Positions 9,193 through 17,630 of a DNA stretch of 64,000 nucleotides are shown here, one piece after another. The translations under genes were made by a program, and so were the position numbers. Under the pieces are notes generated by a model, which worked only from the letters and a program-made list of their open reading frames with translations, did no database searches and was not told the DNA's origin. This DNA is from Selenomonas sp. oral taxon 920. GTDB taxonomy: Bacteria; Bacillota; Negativicutes; Selenomonadales; Selenomonadaceae. The stretch's first letter is position 1, and each line of letters opens with the position of its first letter. The stretch covers positions 1,077,001 to 1,141,000 of the forward strand of contig NZ_CP017042.1 of the NCBI RefSeq assembly GCF_001717585.1, read 5' to 3'.

Positions 9193-10044
9193 ATGACATC
9201 AGCTGAACAGAAAGAGCTCCAACTTTTTGCGGTAAAGGTACGCGAGGGGATTTTGCGCGGTACACATGCTGCAAAAAGTGGACATCCGGGCGGTTCTCTT
9301 TCATCGACGGAGTATTTTACCTATCTCTACAACAAGGAGATCCGCGTTGATCCAAAGAACCCGCACGACCCGAACCGAGATCGCTTTGTCCTCTCGAAGG
9401 GGCATGTTGCACCCGGTCTCTATGCGACGCTTGCCAATCGCGGCTTCTTCCCTGTAGATGAACTTTTGACGCTTCGCCACATCGGTTCACGCCTGCAGGG
9501 CCACCCGAATATGAACCTCACACCGGGCGTGGATATGTCCACAGGTTCGCTCGGACAGGGAATCTCGACCGCGGCAGGTATGGCAAAGGGGGCGAAGTAT
9601 CTGGGCAAGGATATCAATGTCTATACACTGCTTGGAGATGGTGAACTCGCCGAGGGACAGGTGTGGGAGGCAACGATGTTTGCCGCACACTATAAACTGG
9701 ACAATCTCTGTATTACAGTGGATGTCAATGGTCTTCAGATTGATGGCGCGACAGCAGATGTCATGAACACAGCACCAATCGATGGAAAGTTTGAGGCATT
9801 CGGCTGTGACGTTCTCTGGATTGACGGGCATGACTTCAACGCGCTCGAAAAGGCATTCCAGAGGTTCCACGCAAACAAGGGCACAGGAAAGCCGACGGTC
9901 ATTCTGATGAAGACGGTGAAGGGCAAGGATATCTCATTTATGGAGAACAATGCCGGCTGGCATGGCAAGGCACCCAATGATGACGAACTCGCACAGGGGA
10001 TTTTGGAGCTTTCTGCAATTCGTAAGAAAATTGAGGAGGCATGA
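9193..10044 (+). CDS. Transketolase, N-terminal (TPP-binding) subunit
   Basis: 283 residues that correspond to the first half of a normal ~650-residue transketolase, carrying the pyrophosphate and Mg2+ binding motif GDGELAEGQVWEA (near residue 150) and the early HAAKSGHPGGSLS. It should work with the next gene as a two-chain enzyme in the non-oxidative pentose phosphate pathway. The ATG at 9193 follows CGAGGAGG. The stop overlaps a possible ATG at 10041, and the second subunit follows directly. Two-gene transketolases are common in Firmicutes and archaea, so this is not a broken gene: each half has its own start, ribosome-binding site and conserved ends. Confidence 0.92.
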   Translation: MTSAEQKELQLFAVKVREGILRGTHAAKSGHPGGSLSSTEYFTYLYNKEIRVDPKNPHDPNRDRFVLSKGHVAPGLYATLANRGFFPVDELLTLRHIGSRLQGHPNMNLTPGVDMSTGSLGQGISTAAGMAKGAKYLGKDINVYTLLGDGELAEGQVWEATMFAAHYKLDNLCITVDVNGLQIDGATADVMNTAPIDGKFEAFGCDVLWIDGHDFNALEKAFQRFHANKGTGKPTVILMKTVKGKDISFMENNAGWHGKAPNDDELAQGILELSAIRKKIEEA

Positions 10045-10046
10045 GT

Positions 10047-10988
10047 ATGGCAGATGTAAAGAAAATTGCAACGCGCGACAGCTACGGAAACGGACTCGTA
10101 GAACTTGGCAAGGAGCACATAGATCTTGTCGTTCTGGATGCGGATCTTGCGGGAGCGACAAAGACCAGTATATTTAGGAAGGCATTCCCCGATCGCCATT
10201 TCAACTGCGGTATTGCCGAGAGCAATCTCGTTGGCGTTGGCGCGGGACTCTCGACAATGGGACTCGTCCCGTTTGTATCCACCTTTGCCATGTTTGCGGC
10301 AGGACGTGCATACGAGCAGGTGCGCAATACGGTCGGCTATCCGCACCTGAATGTCAAGATCTGTGCGACACACGGCGGTATTTCCGTCGGTGAGGACGGG
10401 GCATCACATCAGTGCTGCGAGGACTTCGCTCTCATGCGTACGATCCCAGGCATGACGGTCATGTGTCCCTCGGATGATGTTGAGGCACGCAAGATGGTGC
10501 ACGCCGCATACGAAATGGAAGGCCCTGTATACATTCGCTTCGGACGTGCGGCAACGCCCGTGTACCATGATGAGTCGTTTGAGTTTGCAATTGGCAAGGG
10601 GGAAGTTCTGCGGGATGGGACGGATGTTGCCATCATCGCTACAGGGATTCTCGTACCGGAGGCGATCGAGGCGGGAAAACGTCTTACTGCTGAGGGAATC
10701 AAAGCGCGTATCATCAATATGGCGACAATCAAGCCGCTCGATGAGGAGCTGGTGATCCGTGCAGCGAAGGAATGCGGCAGAATTGTGACTGTCGAGGAGC
10801 ACAATATTCTCGGCGGGCTTGGTGAGGCTGTTGCCGCCGTTGTTGCGGAGCACATACCCGTTTCTGTCCATCGCATCGGTGTCCGCGATGAGTTCGGTCA
10901 TTCGGGGCCTGCAGGAGAACTGCTCAAGCAGTTCGGGCTGACGGCAGAGCATATTACCGCACAAACACAGTCATTCATTGGAAAATAA
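10047..10988 (+). CDS. Transketolase, C-terminal (pyrimidine-binding) subunit
   Basis: Second chain of the split transketolase (313 residues), with the pyrimidine-binding domain (NCGIAESNLVGVGAGLS, where the Glu activates TPP; HGGISVGEDGASHQ) and the C-terminal transketolase domain (TVEEHNILGGLGEAV). GAGGAGG at 10033-10039 is 1 nt from an ATG at 10041 but 7 nt from the ATG at 10047, so 10047 is chosen. Deoxyxylulose-phosphate synthase shares domains, but that enzyme is a single chain of about 620 residues. It ends 16 nt before a terminator. Confidence 0.92.
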   Translation: MADVKKIATRDSYGNGLVELGKEHIDLVVLDADLAGATKTSIFRKAFPDRHFNCGIAESNLVGVGAGLSTMGLVPFVSTFAMFAAGRAYEQVRNTVGYPHLNVKICATHGGISVGEDGASHQCCEDFALMRTIPGMTVMCPSDDVEARKMVHAAYEMEGPVYIRFGRAATPVYHDESFEFAIGKGEVLRDGTDVAIIATGILVPEAIEAGKRLTAEGIKARIINMATIKPLDEELVIRAAKECGRIVTVEEHNILGGLGEAVAAVVAEHIPVSVHRIGVRDEFGHSGPAGELLKQFGLTAEHITAQTQSFIGK

Positions 10989-11004
10989 GAGAAGTTGGCA
11001 AGAC

Positions 11005-11037
11005 GACGCTTTTACATTTGTAGAGGCGTCCTTTTTA
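11005..11037 (+). terminator. Terminator of the transketolase operon
   Basis: An 11-bp stem with G-T pairs, GACGCTTTTAC (11005-11015) and GTAGAGGCGTC (11020-11030), 4-nt loop, then CTTTTTATT. Confidence 0.8.
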
Positions 11038-11076
11038 TTGCAGAGAAGTCCATTCGTGTGAGATGGATAAAATGTC

Positions 11077-11105
11077 TTGTGGATTTCAGGGGAATTGTTT
11101 ATAAT
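11077..11105 (+). promoter_or_regulatory. Promoter of the solute-binding protein / rimO group
   Basis: TTGTGG (11077-11082), a 17-nt spacer and a perfect TATAAT (11100-11105), 41 nt before the start codon. Confidence 0.65.
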
Positions 11106-11146
11106 GTAAGGAGTTTAGACTATACAGTGTTGGAAGAGGATTTCTC

Positions 11147-12199
11147 ATGAAGCGGTACACGCTGTTTATCATGATAACCGCCCTTCTCGTGATCGTCATT
11201 GCCGCAGGTTCGGCGTATTTGTCGTCCGGGCTGCGCACCACGGTGCAGAGACACCCAATGCAGGAGCTGACAGCATATACATCGTTGCCGACAGAAATTG
11301 CGGCGGTATTGTCCGAGGAGTATGAAAAAGAGTATAATATTCGTGTCAATTTTGTCCAGCTGTCTTCCGAACAGATTCTGAAACGTTTGGATGAGCAGTC
11401 GCGTGAGGAAAATGGCGGGAAAGCAGCCCTTGTTCTGGCAGATCGCGAGACTCTGGATCGTGCAGCTGTCGCTGGCTACCTCGTGCCCTATATTTCTGAA
11501 AAGAGCGATCAGGTTGCGGACTCGTTCCGCCATCCGAATCGCTATTGGACGGGTGTATGGTATGATCCTGTGGTCTTTGCCGTAAATCAGGATTATCTTC
11601 GCACGCACCTCGATTTGCCGAACTCGTGGCAGCAGCTTGCACAGCAGCGGGACATCCGCATTGGGACGACAGATTTTATGGCGGCGGATGCTTCGTCAAA
11701 CTTACTCTACAGCATGATTGCCGAGTATGGGGATCAGCGTGCCTTTGAGATTTGGCGCAGGATTCAGCCGAAGATCATGCAGTACTCCAAATACCTGCAT
11801 ACACCTGTACGTCAAGCAGGAATGGGAGAGGTGGATCTCTCAGTTGCAGTGCTCAGTGAAACCCTGCGCTATGTACACGACGAATATCCCATCCGCATTC
11901 TGTACCCTGTGGATGGTACGTCGGTTGTGATCTATGGTACAGGCATTGTCTTTCGTGCGGTGGAGCGTGATGCTCATGCAGCCGAAGGCTTTGCAGACTG
12001 GCTCTTGACAGATGAAGCACAGTTTTCGCTCTCACAGCATCGCTTCTACTTCCTGACCACAAATCCGATGACGCTGTCCTATCAGATGTTTGCTGGAAAG
12101 AATATCAATGTTTTTAAAAACAGACCGTATTTCAGCAAGGAGGAAAAGGAGATTCTCCTAGATCGTTGGATCAAAGAGGTGCGGTTTTACGAGGAATAA
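11147..12199 (+). CDS. Extracellular solute-binding protein (periplasmic-binding type 2 fold, Fe3+/spermidine-like)
   Basis: A 350-residue exported protein. Residues 5-24 form a hydrophobic signal or anchor (LFIMITALLVIVIAAGSAYL) without a lipobox cysteine. The rest resembles ABC binding proteins of the iron/polyamine class: LTAYTSLPTEIAAVLSEEYE near the start (compare the 'vYss...e...l...f...yg' entry of the AfuA/FbpA group), GVWYDPVVFAVN in the first third, and ADWLLTDEAQFSLSQHRFY near the end. No permease or ATPase gene is adjacent, so the ligand and partner transporter are unknown. A signalling role with a sensor kinase is possible for such orphans. Own promoter; rimO follows after 24 nt and may be co-transcribed. 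Confidence 0.7.
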   Translation: MKRYTLFIMITALLVIVIAAGSAYLSSGLRTTVQRHPMQELTAYTSLPTEIAAVLSEEYEKEYNIRVNFVQLSSEQILKRLDEQSREENGGKAALVLADRETLDRAAVAGYLVPYISEKSDQVADSFRHPNRYWTGVWYDPVVFAVNQDYLRTHLDLPNSWQQLAQQRDIRIGTTDFMAADASSNLLYSMIAEYGDQRAFEIWRRIQPKIMQYSKYLHTPVRQAGMGEVDLSVAVLSETLRYVHDEYPIRILYPVDGTSVVIYGTGIVFRAVERDAHAAEGFADWLLTDEAQFSLSQHRFYFLTTNPMTLSYQMFAGKNINVFKNRPYFSKEEKEILLDRWIKEVRFYEE

Positions 12200-12223
12200 C
12201 GAAAGCCGGAGGAGAGTTTATCA

Positions 12224-13552
12224 GTGAAAGCAGGTTTTATCAGTCTCGGTTGTGCGAAGAATCTTGTTGATACGGAGGTCATGCTCGGCATCATGCGGGA
12301 GCATGGCATTGAGATCACCAATGAGCCTGCGGAGGCGGATATTCTGATCGTAAATACCTGCGCGTTCATTCAGTCCGCCAAGGAAGAGTCCATCACAACG
12401 GTGCTTGGGATGGCAGACTATAAGGAGACGGGGCGTTGTCGGAGCCTTATTGTGGCAGGCTGTCTCGGTCAGCGCTATGGACAGCAGCTGCTCGATGAGA
12501 TTCCCGAGGCAAATGCCATCATCGGCACAGGGGCGTGGAGCCGTATCATGGAGGTAATTCAGGAGACGCTGAAAGGGCGGCGCCTCCTGATTGCGGGCAA
12601 GGATGAGACCATCTACGATGCCAAGACCCCGCGTCTGCGTACGACACCCCAGTATACAGCCTATGTAAAGATTGCCGAAGGATGCGATCACCGTTGCGCC
12701 TTCTGTGCGATCCCTCTGATTCGCGGCAGCTTTCGCAGTCGAGCGATGGAGGATATTCTGGACGAGGTGAGGGAGCTCGCAGAGAGCGGTGTGCGCGAAA
12801 TTGTTTTGATTGCACAGGACAGTGCGAACTATGGTCTAGATCGCTATCAAAAGCCTATGCTGCCCTCACTTCTGCGGGAGCTAGCGAAGATTGAGAAGAT
12901 TGCATGGATCCGCGTGCTCTACAGCTATCCGAAATACTTCACGGATGAGCTCATCGACGTGATTGCGAGCGAGCCAAAGGTCGTGAAATATGTGGATCTC
13001 CCACTTCAACATGCACATGATGCAGTTCTTCGTTCAATGAATCGTCCAGATACAAGGAAGGGCGTGGAGAAGCTGATTCAAAAACTGCGTGAGCGGATCC
13101 CAGGCGTTGCTATCCGCTCGACATTCATTGTGGGATTCCCCGGTGAAACGGACACGCACTATCAGGCACTCCGCTCATTTGTTGAAGAGCAGCGTTTTGA
13201 TAAAGTAGGAATCTTTACTTACTCAGAGGAGGAGGATACGCCTGCGGCAGTGATGGCACAGAAGGTTTCTGAGGAAGTCATGCAGGAGCGTTATCATGAT
13301 TTGATGAGTCTGCAAAGCAAGATCTCTGAGGAAATCAATATCGCGCTCGAAAATCATGAGATCGATGTTCTGATTGAAGGACGTGATACCGAGCAGCAGT
13401 CCATTGCTGTGGGGCGTTCCTATCGTGAAGCACCCGAGGTGGATGGGCAGATCTACATAGAAGGGGATACGGAGAGCCTTGTGGGTGATATTGTGCGCGT
13501 TCGTCTGCTCCAAGGATTTACCTATGATATCGTAGGCGAGAGGGTAGTATAA
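12224..13552 (+). CDS. rimO: Ribosomal protein S12 methylthiotransferase RimO
   Basis: A radical-SAM enzyme that adds a methylthio group to an aspartate of ribosomal protein S12. It has both iron-sulfur sites of the MiaB/RimO family: N-terminal cysteines Cys10, Cys46 and Cys80, and the radical-SAM triad Cys154-x3-Cys158-x2-Cys161 (GCDHRCAFCAIP). The C-terminus looks like a TRAM domain. RimO rather than MiaB is suggested by the opening FISLGCAKNLVDTE and the IPLIRG after the triad. Start is GTG at 12224 after GGAGGAG. 442 residues, normal length. The last base of the stop is the first base of the next start. Confidence 0.93.
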   Translation: MKAGFISLGCAKNLVDTEVMLGIMREHGIEITNEPAEADILIVNTCAFIQSAKEESITTVLGMADYKETGRCRSLIVAGCLGQRYGQQLLDEIPEANAIIGTGAWSRIMEVIQETLKGRRLLIAGKDETIYDAKTPRLRTTPQYTAYVKIAEGCDHRCAFCAIPLIRGSFRSRAMEDILDEVRELAESGVREIVLIAQDSANYGLDRYQKPMLPSLLRELAKIEKIAWIRVLYSYPKYFTDELIDVIASEPKVVKYVDLPLQHAHDAVLRSMNRPDTRKGVEKLIQKLRERIPGVAIRSTFIVGFPGETDTHYQALRSFVEEQRFDKVGIFTYSEEEDTPAAVMAQKVSEEVMQERYHDLMSLQSKISEEINIALENHEIDVLIEGRDTEQQSIAVGRSYREAPEVDGQIYIEGDTESLVGDIVRVRLLQGFTYDIVGERVV

Positions 13553-14043
13553 TGGTTATTTCGAATGAAATATCCGCGGAGGAAATGGGTAGAGAACTGT
13601 GTGAAGCAGGGATGACCATTGCCTGTGCAGAATCTTGTACAGGTGGACTTCTCACGAGCACGCTGACGGACGTTCCTGGCAGCTCCGCCTATGTCGTGGG
13701 CAGCGTTATATCCTATGCCAATCATGTGAAGTCGCGTATCCTGCATGTTCCGGAGCATGTTCTCACTGTATGCGGTGCCGTTTCAGAGGAGACTGCACGT
13801 GTGATGGCAGAGAGTATACGGCAGCTTATGCAGACGGACATCGGCGTGGGGATTACAGGAATTGCGGGACCCGATGGCGGCTCCGCGGACAAACCGGTCG
13901 GCCTGGTCTATATTGCTGTAGCTGATCGGGGACATACAACGGTCAAAAAAAATATTTTTTCTGGAACGCGGATGCAGAATAAGCAGGCGGCTGTTGGTCA
14001 AGCGCTTGATATGATACGTGATGTGATCCGGGGCTCTACATGA
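13552..14043 (+). CDS. pncC: CinA C-terminal-domain amidohydrolase (nicotinamide-nucleotide amidase-like, PncC)
   Basis: 163 residues forming a stand-alone CinA C-terminal domain, which hydrolyses nicotinamide mononucleotide to nicotinate mononucleotide in NAD recycling. Family motifs are ACAESCTGGLL (24-34, with the catalytic Ser region), GSVISYANHVKSRIL, VCGAVSEETARVMAE and GITGIAGPDGG. The start ATG at 13552 overlaps the rimO stop by one base (TAATG), so translation is probably coupled. The N-terminal MoCF-like domain of full-length CinA is absent. Enzyme activity is inferred from the family; some members have no tested activity. Confidence 0.85.
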   Translation: MVISNEISAEEMGRELCEAGMTIACAESCTGGLLTSTLTDVPGSSAYVVGSVISYANHVKSRILHVPEHVLTVCGAVSEETARVMAESIRQLMQTDIGVGITGIAGPDGGSADKPVGLVYIAVADRGHTTVKKNIFSGTRMQNKQAAVGQALDMIRDVIRGST

Positions 14044-14109
14044 TGGAGAAGGATCGAAATCTTGTGAGCGCTGTTTTCATAGCGAGAGAGAATTGAAGGA
14101 GAATTGTCA

Positions 14110-15396
14110 ATGAAGATGTCATCAAGAAAAACAATGCTTACCGCTGCGGTGCTTGTTACACTTTCCACGGGAACAACATATGCCGCTACGCCAGGTACGG
14201 TGGACACACAGGATCTCTTTCACGCCAACCGACTGGTTACAGATTCAGCAAAGGGCGCTACGCTAGAAGAGCAGTCTGCACCGGATCGCTATGAAGCCTC
14301 CATATCTGCACAGAAGAAAGAAGTCGCGACTGCTTCGACGGCAGCCAAAGCGGCCCCTGCCAGAACGGTTCAGCCGGCGCGGCTTCGTTGGGAGAGTGTC
14401 GATACACGTCTTGCCGCACGCAATAATGATCCTTCGTTCAGCCTTTCTGCACAAAAGGCGAAGCCTGTTATCATTACGGCTGAGGACATCAAACGTGAAG
14501 AAAAACTCGCGGCAAAAGAAGGCCGTCCCGTGCAGGAGCTTGTCGGGGATGTAAATATGAACCGACCAGTACCGCCGCCACGTCCTAAGAGATCCGCAGA
14601 GCCTCAGCATCCTGTCGATCAGGCTGGTACGAATGCATCTATACCTGCATCTGCGGCTGCTGTTTCTGGAGCGAATCGCCAGCCTTTTACGCAGGCAGAG
14701 ATGTATACGCCGTCTGCTGTGGGCGCACCTTCACGCACATCACCTGCGGCATCAATGCCGCAGAGTCATGCTCAACAATATACACCGTCAGACAGCGCAC
14801 AGACAAATACGCCATACGCTCCTGCGGGGACGAGGGCGAGTGCCATAGAGGAAAGCTCCTCAGCTTTGCCTCAGACATCCATTTCTGCTGCTGCCGAAGC
14901 TCAGCAGAAACCTTCGCGGCCGCGTTACCCGCAGCTTCCACATGAGGAGTTTTCACTGACACCTCCCGCAGAGAATGGTGCTGTGCCGAAACAACCGGAC
15001 CGCTTTGAGGCTGTTGGAAGCTCGTCTACACAACATCCTGCTGTCGCCGCTGTAAAAGACCAAACTCCTGTAGTTGAGCATTCTGTACGTCCTGAGGGTG
15101 TTCCGGCAATCCAGCCGAGGCAGGTGCTTCAGAATTCGAATGAAGACCTTGCGGGTATTTCGGATGAAGTGTGTCGTCATATCCTTGCCGGACAGCTTGC
15201 TATGGAGGTTCAGCTGCAGCGGGATCCGAGTGTTGCAGGAATGCGTGCGATCACGAAGGTTCTGCGCGAGAATACAACACTTACACGCCTTCAGAAGATT
15301 GACTTCCTCATCGGGTTTGGGCGTGCACTCCATCGGAGTGGGCTGCCGCGCCAGCAGGAAGCGCTTCTCATCAAGACGATTGCAGAAGCGTTTTAA
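14110..15396 (+). CDS. Secreted Pro/Ser/Ala/Gln-rich protein of unknown function
   Basis: A 428-residue protein not recognised as a named family. Residues 1-26 are a signal peptide (MKMSSRKT, hydrophobic stretch, cleavage near TTYA-ATPG). Residues 90-340 are low-complexity, rich in Pro, Ser, Ala, Gln and Thr with PRPKRSAEPQHP-like basic-proline segments, and predicted disordered. The last ~80 residues (from DLAGISDEVCRHILAG to LLIKTIAEAF) look folded and helical and are probably the conserved domain. The ATG at 14110 is chosen because AAGGAG at 14096-14101 stands 8 nt upstream; a TTG at 14104 is too close. Its stop TAA is part of the direct repeat flanking a MITE-type element. A cell-envelope spacer or anchoring role would fit. 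Confidence 0.65.
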   Translation: MKMSSRKTMLTAAVLVTLSTGTTYAATPGTVDTQDLFHANRLVTDSAKGATLEEQSAPDRYEASISAQKKEVATASTAAKAAPARTVQPARLRWESVDTRLAARNNDPSFSLSAQKAKPVIITAEDIKREEKLAAKEGRPVQELVGDVNMNRPVPPPRPKRSAEPQHPVDQAGTNASIPASAAAVSGANRQPFTQAEMYTPSAVGAPSRTSPAASMPQSHAQQYTPSDSAQTNTPYAPAGTRASAIEESSSALPQTSISAAAEAQQKPSRPRYPQLPHEEFSLTPPAENGAVPKQPDRFEAVGSSSTQHPAVAAVKDQTPVVEHSVRPEGVPAIQPRQVLQNSNEDLAGISDEVCRHILAGQLAMEVQLQRDPSVAGMRAITKVLRENTTLTRLQKIDFLIGFGRALHRSGLPRQQEALLIKTIAEAF

Positions 15397-15552
15397 GAAA
15401 TCGCTGATAAAATGAAGCTCGCTGGTGCAGATTTTTGTTCAGTCGAGGAGACAAACTGGACACATAGCAAGGGCCATGTGGAGGATTTGTCGACAAAGAG
15501 AGGCCGGAAAAGATATGGCCAAGAAGGAAGCACTGAATTTATCAGTGCTTTC
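15397..15552 (+). mobile_element. MITE-type element, copy 1
   Basis: A 156-bp non-coding element, the most diverged of three copies. It starts GAAATCGCTGATAAA and ends TTTATCAGTGCTTTC, an imperfect terminal inverted repeat. It is flanked by the exact 4-bp direct repeat TTAA (15393-15396 and 15553-15556). It shares with the other copies the segments GGAGACAAAC and GTGGAGGATTTGTCGACA, but has a ~6-nt deletion near position 30 of the element and many substitutions. Internal hairpins: GTTCAG/CTGGAC, CACATAGC/GCCATGTG (one mismatch) and GGCC/GGCC. No ORF or transposase is present. Confidence 0.8.
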
Positions 15553-15554
15553 TT
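15528..15554 (+). terminator. Terminator-like hairpin at the right end of element copy 1
   Basis: AAGCACTGA (15528-15536), loop ATTTA, TCAGTGCTT (15542-15550): a perfect 9-bp stem followed by TCTTAA. It could end transcripts of the upstream exported-protein gene. The U-run is short, so efficiency is uncertain. Confidence 0.5.
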
Positions 15555-15595
15555 AACGTATTTGTTCTGAGCAGAGGTTCATACGGGGGAGAGTT

Positions 15596-16660
15596 ATGAA
15601 ACATCTTAATATCGCCGTGATTGCAGGAGACGGCATTGGTCCCGAGGTCATTGCCGAAGGGAAAAAAGTATTTGCGGGAATTGCGAAGATGGACGGCAAT
15701 TTTTCGGTTGATTTTGAGGACTTCCCTTGGGGGTGCGAATACTACCTGAAGACGGGGGTAATGATGCCGGAGGATGGGTTGGCTCGCCTTCAGTCCTTTG
15801 ATGCTGTCTATCTCGGAGCCGTAGGCTATCCGGGCGTACCGGATCACGTTTCTTTGGGCGATCTTTTGCTTCGGATCCGGCGCGGCTTCGATGAGTACAT
15901 CAACTTGCGTCCCGTACGCCTGTTGAAGGGGGCACCGTGTCCCCTTGCCGACGTATCAACAGAAGAGATCAATATGATTGTCGTACGTGAGAACAGCGAG
16001 GGAGAGTACGCAAACGTCGGGGCACATCTCTATCCTGGGACGGAGCGCGAGGTAGCCTTTCAGACCGGAGTGTTCTCGAGGCATGGCTGTGAGCGCGTTA
16101 TCCGATATGCCTATGAACTCGCCCGCCGTGAAAGGCGTTCGCTTACCTCAATTTCCAAGGGAAATGCGCTGCGGTACTCGATGGTTTTCTGGGATGAAAT
16201 CTTCGCGGAGATTGGCAGGGAATATCCCGATGTGGAGACACATACTCTGCTCGTCGATGCGGCAAGCATGTTCTTTGTCAAAGATCCTAAGCGCTTCGAA
16301 ATCGTTGTGACGAGCAATCTGTTCGGTGATATACTGACCGATCTCGGTGCTGCGATTGCAGGTGGTATGGGGCTTGCAGCAGGTGCAAATCTCAATCCAG
16401 AGCGTAAGTACCCGTCGATGTTCGAGCCGATTCATGGGAGTGCACCAGATATTGCGGGACAGGAGATTGCCAATCCTCTGGCATCTATCTGGTCGGTCAG
16501 TCAGATGCTCGCCTTCCTCGGGGAAGAGGTATGGGCAGAGCGGCTTTTAGCTGCGATTGAGATTCTGCTTGTGGAACGAAGGACGTTGACACCGGATCTT
16601 GGCGGAAGTGCCAAGACCTCGGAGATCGGTGCCGCCGTACTTGAGATTTTGGAACGCTGA
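15596..16660 (+). CDS. D-malate / tartrate-type decarboxylating dehydrogenase (isopropylmalate dehydrogenase superfamily)
   Basis: 354 residues of the NAD-dependent beta-decarboxylating dehydrogenase family (isocitrate, isopropylmalate, tartrate, D-malate). GDGIGPEV near the N-terminus, VVRENSEGEYAN, SNLFGDILTDLGAAIAGGMGLA and FEPIHGSAPDIAGQ are family-wide. The pattern WGCEYYLKTGVMMPED, GAVGYPGVPDHVSL and INLRPVRLLKGAPCPL matches tartrate/D-malate dehydrogenases (TtuC/DmlA) more than LeuB. It is also not beside leuA/C/D. The likely reaction is oxidative decarboxylation of D-malate or tartrate; 3-isopropylmalate activity cannot be excluded. The ATG follows GGGGGAGAG. It begins 43 nt after the MITE-type element and ends before a hairpin. 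Confidence 0.82.
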   Translation: MKHLNIAVIAGDGIGPEVIAEGKKVFAGIAKMDGNFSVDFEDFPWGCEYYLKTGVMMPEDGLARLQSFDAVYLGAVGYPGVPDHVSLGDLLLRIRRGFDEYINLRPVRLLKGAPCPLADVSTEEINMIVVRENSEGEYANVGAHLYPGTEREVAFQTGVFSRHGCERVIRYAYELARRERRSLTSISKGNALRYSMVFWDEIFAEIGREYPDVETHTLLVDAASMFFVKDPKRFEIVVTSNLFGDILTDLGAAIAGGMGLAAGANLNPERKYPSMFEPIHGSAPDIAGQEIANPLASIWSVSQMLAFLGEEVWAERLLAAIEILLVERRTLTPDLGGSAKTSEIGAAVLEILER

Positions 16661-16679
16661 TTGAGCAGTTGCATGAAGA

Positions 16680-16710
16680 AGCGCGAGGTTTTTAGCCTCG
16701 CGCTCTATTT
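16680..16710 (+). terminator. Terminator-like hairpin between the dehydrogenase gene and galU
   Basis: AGCGCGAGG (16680-16688), a 7-nt loop, CCTCGCGCT (16696-16704), then CTATTT. A perfect 9-bp GC-rich stem with a weak U-run. Confidence 0.65.
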
Positions 16711-16735
16711 AGATATTGGAGATGGAGTGTGTGAG

Positions 16736-17620
16736 ATGAAAGAGCTACAACGCATACGCAAGGCGGTCATTCCTGCGGCAGGCTATGGGACACGCTTTCT
16801 TCCTGCTACGAAGGCAACGCCGAAGGAGATGCTGCCCATTGTGGATAAGCCGACCATCCAGTATATTGTAGAGGAGGCTCTTACAAGCGGCATTGAGGAC
16901 ATTCTGATCATCAGTGGTCATGGCAAGCGTGCCATAGAGGATCACTTTGATTCGGCTCCTGCGCTTGAGCATGAACTCGAGCGGAAGGGGAAGTCAGACC
17001 TTCTTGATCTCGTACGTGAGACGACGGATGTGAATGTGCACTATGTTCGGCAGAAATATATGCGTGGGTTGGGGGATGCCATCCTATGTGCGCGCAGTTT
17101 TGTCGGGGAGGAGCCATTTGCTGTTCTTCTTGGCGATGATGTTGTCTATCATCCGGAGCGTTCAGCACTGCGTCAGTTGATTGATATTTATGAAGAAACG
17201 GGCGGATCTGTTCTTGGCTGTCAGGTGGTTGCGGACGAACAGGTATCCTCATACGGCATCGTTGCAGGAGAAACACTTGCGAATCCTCGCCTTATGCGTG
17301 TCTCTGATATGGTGGAAAAGCCATCGCTGGAAGAGGCGCCGAGCCGCATGGCCGTACTCGGGCGCTATATTATTCGTCCGGAGATCTTTTCCATTCTTGG
17401 TGAGACGAAGCCGGGAAAGGGTGGTGAGATTCAGCTTACAGATGCACTCAAGGTACTGGCACAGCGGGAAGCTGTATATGCCTATGACTTCAAGGGGAAG
17501 CGGTACGATCTCGGGGACAAGCTTGGATTTTTGCAGGCGACGGTGGAGTTTGCTCTGCGCCGCGCAGATCTCGGTGCTGACTTTCAGGCGTATCTGAGAG
17601 ATCTTGTAAAGAGCATGTGA
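16736..17620 (+). CDS. galU: UTP--glucose-1-phosphate uridylyltransferase GalU
   Basis: Makes UDP-glucose from UTP and glucose 1-phosphate for surface polysaccharides. The 294-residue protein has the nucleotidyltransferase entry AVIPAAGYGTRFLPATKATP and the motifs PKEMLPIVDKPTIQYIV, YVRQKYMRGLGDAI, LLGDDVVY and GKRYDLGDKLGF. The ATG at 16736 is used (GGAG 8 nt upstream) instead of an in-frame TTG at 16661, which would read through the hairpin at 16680-16710. CTP- and dTTP-using relatives differ in the N-terminal loop, so GalU is the best reading. Confidence 0.93.
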   Translation: MKELQRIRKAVIPAAGYGTRFLPATKATPKEMLPIVDKPTIQYIVEEALTSGIEDILIISGHGKRAIEDHFDSAPALEHELERKGKSDLLDLVRETTDVNVHYVRQKYMRGLGDAILCARSFVGEEPFAVLLGDDVVYHPERSALRQLIDIYEETGGSVLGCQVVADEQVSSYGIVAGETLANPRLMRVSDMVEKPSLEEAPSRMAVLGRYIIRPEIFSILGETKPGKGGEIQLTDALKVLAQREAVYAYDFKGKRYDLGDKLGFLQATVEFALRRADLGADFQAYLRDLVKSM

Positions 17621-17630
17621 GGCGATCTGA

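Noticed and set aside
9193-10988. Frameshifted transketolase
   Set aside because: Each half has its own start, ribosome-binding site and conserved ends; two-chain transketolases are a known normal form.
15397-15595. Possible T-box or riboswitch in the region before the dehydrogenase gene
   Set aside because: The region is explained by the MITE-type element with its target duplication; the same sequence occurs before unrelated genes and in both orientations.
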